Assembly (NCBI RefSeq): GCF_030818695.1
Contig: NZ_JAUTAR010000001.1
Coordinates: forward strand, 2,412,501 to 2,476,500
Direction: 5' to 3'
Length of the DNA: 64,000 nt
Source: Chryseobacterium sp. SORGH_AS_0447
Lineage (GTDB): Bacteria; Bacteroidota; Bacteroidia; Flavobacteriales; Weeksellaceae
Shown: positions 36,299 to 46,014 of the stretch, piece by piece
Layout of the letters: each line of letters begins with the position of its first letter
How positions within the stretch are numbered: position 1 is the first letter of the stretch
The notes under the pieces: generated by a model
Seen by the model: only the letters and a program-made list of their open reading frames with translations
Told to the model about the DNA's origin: nothing
Databases searched by the model: none
Position numbers and translations under genes: made by a program

Positions 36299-37510
36299 TT
36301 ATGAAGTCGGCTTTTCTTTCGGAGGCAGGATATTCAGCATGTCGGCGTGAATTTTTTCTGCGGCTTCATCAAGCCTTCTCTGCACGAGCTCTGCATCATT
36401 CGACTTGTAGACGATGCCTGCATGGTAATCGATGGGCAGGAACTTTACGGCCTCTTCGCATTGAAAATGCGTGTAATCGGGTTCTTTATCTTTAATTAGA
36501 GCGATGATCAGCCCCGAATAATATCCTGTAGGTTTGGAAATCTGGTAGTCTTTACCTCTCAGAAGGGCATCTTCAATTTTCGCCCATTCTCTCCAGATAT
36601 TGATGTTGGTGGCAGCTTCTACCAGATCCGGAATATGAGCACCTCCAACCCGTGAGGAAGTTTCCAGAAAGTAATATTTTCCGTTTTCTTTACTTCGGAT
36701 AAATTCCGTATGCGTTGCACCGTTCATCAATCCGAAACTGGAAAGTACTTTAGCATTGGCTTTTTCAAGAGCCTGGAATTCATCGGAATACCGTCCCAGG
36801 GTTTTTGTTCTGAAAACACCGCCCTCATGCGAAACCTGCATTGGCGGCGCAAGATATTTTGAAGCGGAGGTAAAAATGATTTCTTTATTAAAGGTAAGGC
36901 TGTCTACATGATACACGTCTCCGGGTTTAAAGCTTTCAAGCAGGAACAGATGGCGTTCTTCGCCTAAACTATTAAGCGCATCCCAAAGTTCATCCTTTGA
37001 AGTCAGTTTTTTAATACCGGAAGCGGAAGCTTCGGAACGGGGTTTTAAAACCCAGGGAGCAGGAACATTATCTGCAAAGGCATTTACCTCATCGTTGTTG
37101 AAGACGGCGGTAAATTCAGGAACATTGATGCCGGAATCCTTTGCTTTCTGGCGCATGGCCAATTTATCCCTGAAATAGCGGTGCGTTGTCTGTCCCATTC
37201 CGGGAATCCTGAAGGTTTCACGGATCAGAGCAGCCTTTTCCACATCATAATCATCCAAGGCAATTACGGCGTGGATCTTTCGGGTCTGCATCAGATAAGA
37301 AAAACCCTGGACAAGATGGTCGAGATTCCAAACGGAGGGCTTTATCTCAGGCATATAAAATACCTCATCGATGGCGTGCCACGGCCAGTCTTTCTCTTTA
37401 AGATTCTCGGATGTTACCAGAATTACTTTATTACCGAGTTTTTTCATTTCATCCATGAAATCATAACCCTTGTAATAGCACGAAATGCACACTATTGTTT
37501 TCTCCTCCAT
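36299..37510 (-). CDS. ATP-grasp ligase (biotin carboxylase-like) of the cluster
   Basis: This 403-residue protein has the full ATP-grasp layout: an N-terminal Rossmann-like domain (TIVCISCYYKGYDFMDEMKK), the central APWVLKPRSEASASGIKKL loop with the ATP-binding lysine, and TEFIRSKENGKYYFLETSSR with metal-binding acids. It resembles amino acid ligases related to carbamoyl phosphate synthetase. It is the third ATP-grasp-type gene in the run and has 110 bp before the esterase gene. It probably activates a carboxylate as an acyl phosphate and joins it to an amine; substrates are unknown. Confidence 0.88.
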   Translation of the reverse strand: MEEKTIVCISCYYKGYDFMDEMKKLGNKVILVTSENLKEKDWPWHAIDEVFYMPEIKPSVWNLDHLVQGFSYLMQTRKIHAVIALDDYDVEKAALIRETFRIPGMGQTTHRYFRDKLAMRQKAKDSGINVPEFTAVFNNDEVNAFADNVPAPWVLKPRSEASASGIKKLTSKDELWDALNSLGEERHLFLLESFKPGDVYHVDSLTFNKEIIFTSASKYLAPPMQVSHEGGVFRTKTLGRYSDEFQALEKANAKVLSSFGLMNGATHTEFIRSKENGKYYFLETSSRVGGAHIPDLVEAATNINIWREWAKIEDALLRGKDYQISKPTGYYSGLIIALIKDKEPDYTHFQCEEAVKFLPIDYHAGIVYKSNDAELVQRRLDEAAEKIHADMLNILPPKEKPTS

Positions 37511-37650
37511 ACAATGTTTTTAGTTTTTTAGTGGATTTTCAAAAACAAATACCTTTTTTTCTTCATTATTTAATGTTAAAAAATAAAAATATGTGCGCTT
37601 TTGAAAATCCTATTTCAATTATACAGAGAATTTTTGTAATAAACTAATTT

Positions 37651-39066
37651 TTAGTGATAATTTTCGATTAAATCTGCCAGCAATTGGACTCCGAATCCGG
37701 TAGCTGCTTTTTCTTTCGCATAGCCCACACTGCCGAAAGCAACGCCGGCAATATCCAGATGCGCCCATCTAGGATGGTTTTCAATGAACTGCTCTAAGAA
37801 TTTTGCGGCAACAATACAGTCTCCGATCGGCTTCATGGAAATATTCTTCACATCGGCTACATCCGACCGGATGTCGTCTTTCCAGATGTCCCAAAGCGGT
37901 AAATTCCAGAGTCGCTGGTTGGTCTTGTCACCGGTTTTCAGTAAAAGATTTTTCAGTTCTTCATTATTTGAAAACATGGCCCCGCAGGTATCGCCGAACA
38001 TTCTCACGGAGCTTCCGGTTAAGGTAGCAAGATCGATCAGGAAATCCGTTTTGAAATTTTTCGCCATATACGAAAGTCCGTCTGCAAGAATCATCCGGCC
38101 TTCCGCATCGGTATTTAATACTTCGATTGTTTTTCCGTTGTAAGCCGTGATGACATCGCTCGGAAGAAACGCCTTTTCCGAAATAGCATTATCGGTGATC
38201 GGTAAGATGGCGGTAATGTTTACCGGCAGCTGCATTTCGGCGGCATAGATCAGGGTTCCCAGAACAGCCGTTGCACCGCCCATATCCGATTTCATATAAT
38301 GCATATTGTCTGGATTTTTCAGAGAAATCCCTCCGGTGTCGAATAAAACGCATTTGCCTACCAACCCAAAAGTTTTGGCATTTTTAACGGGTGTTTTATA
38401 TTCCAGAATGGTAAAAGCCGCATCGTAGGCACTTCCCTGATTGACGGAAAGATAGGCCCCCAAACCGAGTTCCTCACATTTTTTCCTGTTGAAGGCCGTA
38501 TATTTGATGTCGTATTTTTTAGCTAAATTTTTTAAATATAAACTGAAAGCATCCGGTTTTTTAAGGTTGGCCGGTTTGTTCAGCCATTCCTGGCAGGCAA
38601 TCTGTCCGGTGCTCATGGCTTCGGCTTTCTGGCTGATAAAATCCAGTTTTTTCTGGCTTAAGTTCTCAAAATGAATTTCGAATTTCGCATTCCAGAAAGC
38701 ATGTTTTTTTTCAAAAGGGTAGTTGTAGGTGCCGATCAGCAGGCCTTTTACCAATTCTTCAAACTGTTTTTCGTTCATAAAGTCAGCCAGAACCAGCGTC
38801 GGGACGGCCTGTATTTTTTCTTTATAAACCTGGGAGAACTTTACAGCCACCTGCTGAGCCTCAAAATTCTGCAATGACGATTTTCCCAGCCCGATAAAAT
38901 AAGCGGTTCCTTCCTCATGGATATGGATAAAAACCTCATGCTTCTTCCCGGTGAAAAAATTGGAGATATTTTTATTAAAATTTCTGCAGGATTTCGTCCA
39001 TTCTTCTTCTGTAAAAAGATGAAATACCTGGGTGTAATTTTTATTTTTTTTGTTGATAAGCTTCAT
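37651..39066 (-). CDS. M17 leucyl aminopeptidase family protein
   Basis: This 471-residue protein has the complete catalytic domain of M17 aminopeptidases: CVLFDTGGISLKNPDNMHYM and KSDMGGA carry metal ligands and the catalytic lysine, and the family signature NTDAEGRMILADGL lies near residue 316. The enzyme removes N-terminal amino acids from peptides with two divalent metals. It is on the same strand between two cluster genes, 4 bp after the CBM48-esterase gene. It could be a general peptidase or could process the cluster's product. Confidence 0.93.
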   Translation of the reverse strand: MKLINKKNKNYTQVFHLFTEEEWTKSCRNFNKNISNFFTGKKHEVFIHIHEEGTAYFIGLGKSSLQNFEAQQVAVKFSQVYKEKIQAVPTLVLADFMNEKQFEELVKGLLIGTYNYPFEKKHAFWNAKFEIHFENLSQKKLDFISQKAEAMSTGQIACQEWLNKPANLKKPDAFSLYLKNLAKKYDIKYTAFNRKKCEELGLGAYLSVNQGSAYDAAFTILEYKTPVKNAKTFGLVGKCVLFDTGGISLKNPDNMHYMKSDMGGATAVLGTLIYAAEMQLPVNITAILPITDNAISEKAFLPSDVITAYNGKTIEVLNTDAEGRMILADGLSYMAKNFKTDFLIDLATLTGSSVRMFGDTCGAMFSNNEELKNLLLKTGDKTNQRLWNLPLWDIWKDDIRSDVADVKNISMKPIGDCIVAAKFLEQFIENHPRWAHLDIAGVAFGSVGYAKEKAATGFGVQLLADLIENYH

Positions 39067-39070
39067 AAGG

Positions 39071-40192
39071 TTAATTTTTAATGCTGTCCTGCTTCGGCTT
39101 CACTTCCACAGGGTTTTCGGTGTTGTTGTAGTACAGCCATTCGATGGCTCGTGGAAATTCCTGCGACCAGTAAAATTCGCTATGGGTACCTTCCGGATTA
39201 ATGCTGGTCCTGATTTCAAAATCGAAGAGATTTTTCTCTTCCCAATGTTTCAGGGATTCTTCAAAAGCATGAATTCTTTTTACCATTTTAGAGCCCTCCT
39301 GTCCGCCGCCGTACAGGTAAATTTTTGTTTTAAATGGAATCCGGAAATTCATCATTGGGAAATTGTTGTTCGGTTCCACCCAAAGTGAAGGGGAGAAGAT
39401 CAGCAGTTTGGAATAGACTTCTGGATACAGAAATCCGCTATAAATGCTGATCAGGGCACCGAGCGAGCTTCCCCCGATTCCCGTATTTTCACGATCCTTT
39501 TTAGTGCGGTACTTTTGATCTACGTAAGGCTTTAAGGTATCGGTAATAAAGCGGATGTATTTTTTCCCCTCCGAGCCGTTGGCCACATGGTCATTATCGA
39601 AAATATATTCTTTAATCCGCTCTTCGCTTCCGTGTTCAACCGCAATGATGATCACATCACCACGGCCGTATTCTGAAAGCACGGAAAGCTTTTTATCGAT
39701 TTCCCAGTTCCCGTAGTCGCTGCCTTCATTGAATAAGTTCTGTGCGTCTTGCAGGTACAGCACGGGATAGCTTTTTTCTGAAACGTGATAATTATAGGGC
39801 AGGAGTGCCCAAACTTTCCGGTAGCGGTCGAGCTGCGGGATATAAAACTTTTCAGAAATAATTTCGGCGACCGGAAAATATTCATCTTTGAAAGGCCCCC
39901 AGTTGAGTCTCCATTTTTCCACGGTATTGGAAGCCGTTCCTGAAGATTTCGACGCTTTCCGGTTTGGAGTGATATTTCCATGCCTGTCAAGTTCCACATT
40001 TTCCCAGCCGCCTTTCGTAAATTTATATTCGATATGGTCAGGTAAGACCTTATCATCGATTTCAATAGAGTAGTTCCGGGAGTCTTTTAATGCAAGCTTA
40101 AAACGCGGGTCCCGCGGATTCCAGCCGTTAAAATTTCCGGTGATATAAATAATCCTTTCATCATGTTCTGCGGTATAAAGGTCAAACTTCAT
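39071..40192 (-). CDS. Esterase with N-terminal CBM48-like domain
   Basis: This 373-residue protein combines two domains. Residues 1-70 resemble the isoamylase-type carbohydrate module (IIYITGNFNGWNPRDPRF, compare VIGNFNGWNKKD in glgB). Residues about 105-355 form an alpha/beta esterase with S243 as nucleophile in GGSSLGA. Esterases of this type act on acylated sugars or enterobactin-like esters. There is no signal peptide. The gene lies next to both the ligase cluster (4 bp from the aminopeptidase) and the divergent glycogen operon, so either association is possible. Confidence 0.85.
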   Translation of the reverse strand: MKFDLYTAEHDERIIYITGNFNGWNPRDPRFKLALKDSRNYSIEIDDKVLPDHIEYKFTKGGWENVELDRHGNITPNRKASKSSGTASNTVEKWRLNWGPFKDEYFPVAEIISEKFYIPQLDRYRKVWALLPYNYHVSEKSYPVLYLQDAQNLFNEGSDYGNWEIDKKLSVLSEYGRGDVIIIAVEHGSEERIKEYIFDNDHVANGSEGKKYIRFITDTLKPYVDQKYRTKKDRENTGIGGSSLGALISIYSGFLYPEVYSKLLIFSPSLWVEPNNNFPMMNFRIPFKTKIYLYGGGQEGSKMVKRIHAFEESLKHWEEKNLFDFEIRTSINPEGTHSEFYWSQEFPRAIEWLYYNNTENPVEVKPKQDSIKN

Positions 40193-40410
40193 CAGTGTCT
40201 TTACTAAAATTTAAACCCTAAATTTATAAAAAATCTTTTTATGGCAAATAAATTCCGGAATCATGGAATTAATGGCTGAAAAAACTCTATATTTGAGTAG
40301 AAACAAGCGGTGAGAGGAGATTAACATAATAAATAATTCATCGATAATTAATAACTGTTGTCGGCATTTTTCCGTAGTTTCAGAAAAAATATAAAATTAA
40401 ATTACAAACC

Positions 40411-42402
40411 GTGATGAATTCGGTTAAAACATACACTCTTTTTACAGACCAGGACATTTATCTCTTCAAAGAAGGTAAACATTACAAGCTCTACGATAAA
40501 TTCGGGGCACACTCAGTTGAAAAAGACGGCGTGCAGGGCGTTTACTTCTCGGTCTGGGCACCCAACGCCAAGCAGGTCTCGGTAATCGGAAACTTCAACG
40601 GCTGGAACAAGAAAGATCATCTTTTATTTCCCCGCTGGGACAGATCCGGGATCTGGGAAGGCTTCGTCGCCGGACTGACCTGGGGAACGCTCTATAAATA
40701 TGCTGTTGAAACCTATCGCGGTGAAATCCTCGAGAAAAGTGATCCGTACGCCTTAAGCTGGGAACAGAATCTTCAGGCGGCATCGCTGGTTTCCACTACC
40801 TGGTATGAATGGCAGGACAAAGAATGGATGGAAAACCGCTGGAAGAAAAATACCCTGAAAGCACCACTTTCCGTCTACGAAATGCATTTGGGATCCTGGA
40901 TAAGGGATGAACATAATCCTGAAAGGTTTTTAAATTACCGTGATATTGCAGAAAAGCTGATTCCTTACATTAAAGAAATGGGTTTTACACACGTAGAATT
41001 TATGCCGCTGATGGAATATCCGTATGATCCGAGCTGGGGCTATCAGATTACCGGCTTTTATGCCGCTACTTCGCGTTTCGGTTCGCCGCAGGACCTGATG
41101 TTCCTGATTAACGAGCTTCACAGCAATGGGATCGGGGTGATTTTAGACTGGGTGCCTTCGCATTTTCCGGGCGATGCCAATGGCCTGCACCGGTTTGACG
41201 GTTCTTTCCTGTATGAGCATGAAGACCCGCGGAAGGGTTTTCATCCCGACTGGAAATCCTATATTTTCAATTACGGTAGAAACGAAGTGAAATCCTTTTT
41301 AATTTCCAATGCCATGTTTTGGCTGGAACGTTATCATGCTGACGGATTGCGGGTAGATGCGGTAACTTCTATGCTGCATCTGGATTATTCCCGAAACGAA
41401 GGCGAATGGGAACCGAATATCTACGGCGGTAACGTAAACCTGGAAGCAAAGACATTCCTGCAGGAATTCAATACCGCGGTGTATAAAGAATTTGGTGATA
41501 ATATCATTACCATTGCAGAAGAAAGTTCCGATTTTCCGATGCTTACCAAGCCTGTCCATGATGGCGGCGTTGGCTTTGGCATGAAATGGATGATGGGCTG
41601 GATGCACGATACGCTGGCTTATTTTAAAGAAGATCCCATTGACAGGAAGTTCTTTCATCATAAGCTTACCTTCGCTTCCATGTACATGTACAATGAAAAT
41701 TACATGATGCCGCTATCCCATGACGAGGTAGTACATGGAAAAGCCAGCCTGATTTATAAGATGAAAGGCGACGAATGGCAGAAATTTGCCAATCTCCGGG
41801 CCTTATATGTCTATATGTTTACGCATCCGGGAGCAAAGCTGTTGTTCATGGGAGATGAATTCGGACAGACCAGCGAATGGAATTTCAAGAAAAGCCTGGA
41901 CTGGCATTTGCTGAATTTCCCTGTTCATAAAGGATTGCAGACTTTGGTAAAAGATCTCAACCATCTTTACCGAAACGAAACGGCCTTTTATGAAAATCAG
42001 TTCAGTCCGGAAGGTTTTCAATGGGTGGAAGCGGATGATACGGATAATTCGGTCTATATCTATTTAAGAAAAGGCAAACAGGAAGACGATGTAGTCATGG
42101 TCATCCTAAATTTAACACCAAGGGTTTTGGACTATAAAATCGGAGTACCCGACGAAAGCCAGTGGGAAATTATTTTTAACTCCGATGACAAAAAATACGC
42201 GGGAAGCGGGGTAGAGCCGGATATTTTCAGGGAAGACCAGGAAGAATTTAGAGGACATAAAAAATCCATCAGCATCAAGCTATCGCCATTGGCCGGAATT
42301 ATTTTAAGGAAGAAAGAAAAAGAGATAAAAGAAACAGCAGTAAGCAATACAAAAGATAAAAAAGATGATCCAGGCGGCAGACGTTTTAGGCAGAAGATAT
42401 GA
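40411..42402 (+). CDS. glgB: 1,4-alpha-glucan branching enzyme
   Basis: This 663-residue GH13 enzyme introduces alpha-1,6 branches into glycogen. The N-terminal CBM48 domain (VSVIGNFNGWNKKDH) is followed by the catalytic barrel with nucleophile D316 in DGLRVDAVTS, acid/base E370 in IAEESS, and LSHDEVVHGK. The C-terminal beta domain is complete by about residue 630, and the last 30 residues are a lysine-rich tail that overlaps the next gene by 38 nt. A -7-like TATATTTG lies at 40288-40295. glgA and glgC follow. Confidence 0.97.
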   Translation: MMNSVKTYTLFTDQDIYLFKEGKHYKLYDKFGAHSVEKDGVQGVYFSVWAPNAKQVSVIGNFNGWNKKDHLLFPRWDRSGIWEGFVAGLTWGTLYKYAVETYRGEILEKSDPYALSWEQNLQAASLVSTTWYEWQDKEWMENRWKKNTLKAPLSVYEMHLGSWIRDEHNPERFLNYRDIAEKLIPYIKEMGFTHVEFMPLMEYPYDPSWGYQITGFYAATSRFGSPQDLMFLINELHSNGIGVILDWVPSHFPGDANGLHRFDGSFLYEHEDPRKGFHPDWKSYIFNYGRNEVKSFLISNAMFWLERYHADGLRVDAVTSMLHLDYSRNEGEWEPNIYGGNVNLEAKTFLQEFNTAVYKEFGDNIITIAEESSDFPMLTKPVHDGGVGFGMKWMMGWMHDTLAYFKEDPIDRKFFHHKLTFASMYMYNENYMMPLSHDEVVHGKASLIYKMKGDEWQKFANLRALYVYMFTHPGAKLLFMGDEFGQTSEWNFKKSLDWHLLNFPVHKGLQTLVKDLNHLYRNETAFYENQFSPEGFQWVEADDTDNSVYIYLRKGKQEDDVVMVILNLTPRVLDYKIGVPDESQWEIIFNSDDKKYAGSGVEPDIFREDQEEFRGHKKSISIKLSPLAGIILRKKEKEIKETAVSNTKDKKDDPGGRRFRQKI

Positions 42403-42907
42403 GGATATTAAAAATCTTATTGTAATAGCTGATTTTGATCCTGAAACATTGAAATCTTTTTCAGCTAATGCAATCAATTCTGGCATCTGCAAGACAACGT
42501 TTACCGAAGATCTTTATTTTTTCGGCAGTAAAATCGATCGATATAAGACTGGCTTTCGGAAAAACAGAATTGACGAGATTGTTTTTACTAAAGAAAAAGA
42601 CGAGGCGATATCAATGATTGATGATCTTATAGCATTAAATAGCTTTGAATTTAAATTTGTTACCGAAAAACAAATGAAAGGTACGCCATTCGAAGTGCTG
42701 ACTGATGATTCGGAAATTGGGATGAATTTTGCCGAGTTTAAAATACAACGGTTTGAGTCTGATCCGTCTCCCCAATTTGATATAAGCGATATTGACCAAT
42801 ACGCTTGTTTAACATTGAGGTCAGATAATTATGCGGATATCATTCATCAGGAATTTACAGAAAATGAAAGCTTTTTTGTATTTGAACTTCGTCCGGTGAA
42901 TCAATAG
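42365..42907 (+). CDS. Hypothetical protein between glgB and glgA
   Basis: I do not recognise this 180-residue soluble, acidic protein. It has no signal peptide or membrane helix. Its first codons overlap the glgB tail by 38 nt in another frame, so either the true start lies a little further downstream or the glgB tail is extended. It lies 50 bp before glgA in the same direction, which suggests co-transcription with the glycogen genes, but its sequence gives no link to glycogen. Confidence 0.65.
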   Translation: MIQAADVLGRRYEDIKNLIVIADFDPETLKSFSANAINSGICKTTFTEDLYFFGSKIDRYKTGFRKNRIDEIVFTKEKDEAISMIDDLIALNSFEFKFVTEKQMKGTPFEVLTDDSEIGMNFAEFKIQRFESDPSPQFDISDIDQYACLTLRSDNYADIIHQEFTENESFFVFELRPVNQ

Positions 42908-42956
42908 AAATAAATAATAAACTTCAGAATAGTAAAACAATAATGATAGGAAGAAT

Positions 42957-44363
42957 ATGACAGTATTTCATATCAGTACGGAATGTTATCCGGTAGCAAA
43001 AGTAGGAGGCCTGGCCGATGTAGTAGGGGCTTTGCCAAAATATCAGAACAAAACTAAAGGAGTTGATGCGAAGGTGGTTATGCCCTGGTACAACAAATCT
43101 TTCGTTTATGACCATGAGTTTGACATAGTTTTTGATGGGTTCATCCATCAGGGGCCAAACATGCTGCAGGTGCAGGTTTTAAAGGAAAAATCAAACGCTT
43201 TAGGATTTGAATTGTACATGGTAAGAATCCCGGGATTGCTGGATCGCGACAATCCTTACGGGTACCAGGATGAGAATTTTCAGTTCATTGGTTTCCAGCA
43301 CGGCGTTCTTCACTGGCTCAGTGCCATGCAGATCCGTCCGGATGTTCTGCACTGCCACGATTATCATACGGGATTGATTCCGTTTATGGTGGAACATTGC
43401 TGGGAATTTTCCTTTTTAAAAGGAGTAAAAACAATCGGGACCATTCATAATGGTGAATATCAGGGAATGATGAGCTGGGAGATGGCCAATTATATTCCGT
43501 CTTTCGACCGATACAAATGGGGCCTCATGGACTGGGACGGACTGATCAATCCTCTGGCAAGCATGATTAAGTGTGCGCATTCCTTTACCACGGTTTCGCA
43601 GGGGTACCTTGAAGAACTCTTTGTAAGCTTCCGGGGAATTGAAGGTCTGGTACGCGATGAGTCCCACAAAGCTTATGGGATTATCAACGGCATCGATACG
43701 GAAGTCTGGAACCCGGAAACCGATCCGATGCTGGATTTTAATTTTAATGAAGGAAATGCAGTGGTTTTAAAGAAAAAGAACAAAGAAAAGCTGTGCCGGG
43801 AATACGGTCTGAGACCGGAGCTGCCGTTGTTTGCCTTTATCGGAAGGTTTGCTACCGAAAAAGGAGCGGATTTCCTTCCGGATGTGGTGTGGAGAAGCAT
43901 TACACAGACGCATGGCGCTTTAAACATCATGATTCTGGGATCGGGAAACACTTATATCGAAAACAAACTGAAGGAATACGATTATATTTATAGCAATTTC
44001 GCGCTGGATCTTGGATATAAGGAATATCTTTCGCATAAAATATACGCTTCGGCGGACTTTTTGCTGATGCCATCGAGGGTAGAACCCTGTGGACTGAATC
44101 AGATGTATTCCATGCGTTATGGTACGGTTCCTATTGTAAGATATACAGGAGGATTAAGGGATACGGTAAGTGATATTTCTACCGGCGGGGCAGGATTGAA
44201 TTTTACATCTCCCGGCGTTGATGATATCATCCATGCGATGAACAGAGCCTTACTGGTATATAATCAAAAAGGGACAATGGAAAACCTGATTCATGCCAAT
44301 ATGAATTTTGATTTTGCCTGGGAAACTTCTGCTGAAAAATATATTAATTTATATAAAAAGTAA
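42957..44363 (+). CDS. glgA: Glycogen synthase (GT5)
   Basis: This 468-residue enzyme extends alpha-1,4-glucan using ADP-glucose. The N-terminal KVGGL motif (K15-L19) binds the ADP-glucose phosphates, and the C-terminal PSRVEPCGLNQMYSMRYG holds the conserved E and the GT-B donor site. The length is normal. It works with glgC, which makes ADP-glucose, and glgB, which branches the chain. The following 277 bp before glgC contain no gene I can support. Confidence 0.97.
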   Translation: MTVFHISTECYPVAKVGGLADVVGALPKYQNKTKGVDAKVVMPWYNKSFVYDHEFDIVFDGFIHQGPNMLQVQVLKEKSNALGFELYMVRIPGLLDRDNPYGYQDENFQFIGFQHGVLHWLSAMQIRPDVLHCHDYHTGLIPFMVEHCWEFSFLKGVKTIGTIHNGEYQGMMSWEMANYIPSFDRYKWGLMDWDGLINPLASMIKCAHSFTTVSQGYLEELFVSFRGIEGLVRDESHKAYGIINGIDTEVWNPETDPMLDFNFNEGNAVVLKKKNKEKLCREYGLRPELPLFAFIGRFATEKGADFLPDVVWRSITQTHGALNIMILGSGNTYIENKLKEYDYIYSNFALDLGYKEYLSHKIYASADFLLMPSRVEPCGLNQMYSMRYGTVPIVRYTGGLRDTVSDISTGGAGLNFTSPGVDDIIHAMNRALLVYNQKGTMENLIHANMNFDFAWETSAEKYINLYKK

Positions 44364-44640
44364 TGATAAAAACTAATAACTTACGTCTTTGAAAAGTTTT
44401 ATTTTTATTCAGCTTGGGATTATTGGGGTTATCATATTTTGCTCATGATCAGAATGATTCCGTGGTCCATCAATCGATGATTGTATGGATGTAAGCAAAG
44501 TTTGTTCAATACGATTGAAAGACAGGATGGTAGAAGCTTTAGAGTGAGATTAATATGCGGGAATCAGAAAAGAGGAATACTGTCAAAAATTAAATTGATA
44601 CACCAAAAAATAAAATAATTAAGAAAAAATAAATGTACAT

Positions 44641-45909
44641 ATGAATCGCAATGTTATATCCATTGTTTTAGGAGGCGGAAGGGGAACAAGATTATTTCCT
44701 CTCACCTATTCAAGGTCTAAGCCGGCTGTTCCAATCGCCGGAAAATACAGATTGGTAGATATTCCTATTTCCAACTGCCTGAATTCAGGAATGAATAAAA
44801 TCCTGGTATTAACGCAGTTTAATTCAGCTTCACTGAATTCGCATATTAAAAATTCTTATCATTTCGACATTTTCAGCAAAGGATTTGTAGATATTCTTGC
44901 TGCTGAACAGAATGTAGAAAACGATAACTGGTACCAGGGAACGGCTGATGCCGTACGTCAGTCGATGAAGCATCTTGATAAATATGATTATGAATATATC
45001 CTAATCCTTTCCGGAGACCAGCTGTACCAGATGGATTTCAAAGAAATGCTGGATTTCCATATCGAAAGAGGCGGTGATGTAACGATTGCTACCATTCCGG
45101 TAAATGCAAAAGATGCAACCGGTTTTGGGATCTTAAGTTCGGATGATGAAGGAAATATTACTTCTTTTGTCGAAAAACCGGGTTACGATATGTTAGACGG
45201 ACTGAAATCTGAAGTTTCCGATGAAAATAAGTATGCTGGCAAAGAGTATCTTGCTTCTATGGGAATTTATATCTTTACGAAAAGCATCCTGAAAAAAATG
45301 TTTGAAGAAGGTGCAGGAGATGATTTCGGAAAAGACATCATTCCGAATTCCATCGGAAAATATACCACATTAAGTTATCAGTATGAAGGCTACTGGACCG
45401 ACATCGGTACCATTGAGTCATTCTACGAAGCCAACCTGGACCTTTGTCAGGACTTCCCTCAGTTTAACCTGTTTTCTTCCTCACCCATCTATACCAGAGC
45501 GAGAATGCTCCCACCGTCAAAGATCAATGGCTCCTATGTAAGTAAGGCGGTTTTTGGAGACGGATGCATTATTATGGCTGATAAGATCGAAAATTCCGTG
45601 ATCGGAAACCGTACCCGAATTGATAAAGGAAGTACGATTGTCAATTCTTATGTCATGGGTTCTGATTTTTACCAGGGCACTGCTGAAATCGTCGAAAATG
45701 ACGACCATGGCCAGCCGAATATGGGTATCGGAAAATACTGTTACATCGAAAAAGCGATTTTAGATAAAAACTGCTATATCGGCGATAATGTAAGAATCAT
45801 CGGAGGAAAACACCTTCAGGATGGCGATTACGGAACCCACTCCGTTCAGGACGGAATCATCGTGGTGAAGAAAGGAGCAGTGCTGAAAGCGGGAACACAT
45901 ATAGGATAA
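44641..45909 (+). CDS. glgC: Glucose-1-phosphate adenylyltransferase
   Basis: This 422-residue enzyme makes ADP-glucose from ATP and glucose 1-phosphate, the first committed step of glycogen synthesis. The nucleotide-binding motif GGGRGTRLFPLT is at residues 11-22, followed by SKPAVPIAGKYRLVD, the substrate-binding YQGTADAV and the SGDQLYQMD segment. The C-terminal left-handed helix carries hexapeptide repeats. A hairpin 56 bp after the stop may be its terminator. It has its own upstream gap, so it may be transcribed separately from glgB-glgA. Confidence 0.97.
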   Translation: MNRNVISIVLGGGRGTRLFPLTYSRSKPAVPIAGKYRLVDIPISNCLNSGMNKILVLTQFNSASLNSHIKNSYHFDIFSKGFVDILAAEQNVENDNWYQGTADAVRQSMKHLDKYDYEYILILSGDQLYQMDFKEMLDFHIERGGDVTIATIPVNAKDATGFGILSSDDEGNITSFVEKPGYDMLDGLKSEVSDENKYAGKEYLASMGIYIFTKSILKKMFEEGAGDDFGKDIIPNSIGKYTTLSYQYEGYWTDIGTIESFYEANLDLCQDFPQFNLFSSSPIYTRARMLPPSKINGSYVSKAVFGDGCIIMADKIENSVIGNRTRIDKGSTIVNSYVMGSDFYQGTAEIVENDDHGQPNMGIGKYCYIEKAILDKNCYIGDNVRIIGGKHLQDGDYGTHSVQDGIIVVKKGAVLKAGTHIG

Positions 45910-45964
45910 AGAGTATTGAAATTCCTTATCAATTCGCTTTATTTTCTTAAATAAATTTAAAAAC

Positions 45965-45999
45965 AGAGTGGCCGCCATATTGGTCACTCTTGTTATTTT
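45965..45999 (+). terminator. Probable glgC terminator
   Basis: AGAGTGGCC (45965-45973) pairs with GGTCACTCT (45982-45990), one G-U pair and an 8-nt loop, followed by TGTTATTTTC. The T run is imperfect. Confidence 0.65.
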
Positions 46000-46010
46000 C
46001 TATACATTTG
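45980..46010 (+). promoter_or_regulatory. Bacteroidota promoter directly before the SRPBCC gene
   Basis: TTG (45980-45982), a 20-nt spacer and TACATTTG (46003-46010) match the Bacteroidota consensus closely. The predicted transcription start falls within a few bases of the ATG at 46015, so the message may be leaderless. The element overlaps the glgC terminator stem. Confidence 0.6.
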
Positions 46011-46014
46011 TGTC

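Noticed and set aside
44364..44640. Short hydrophobic frame near 44390 in the glgA-glgC gap
   Set aside because: It starts at TTG, ends after about 20 codons and has no supporting signal; I treat the gap as non-coding.
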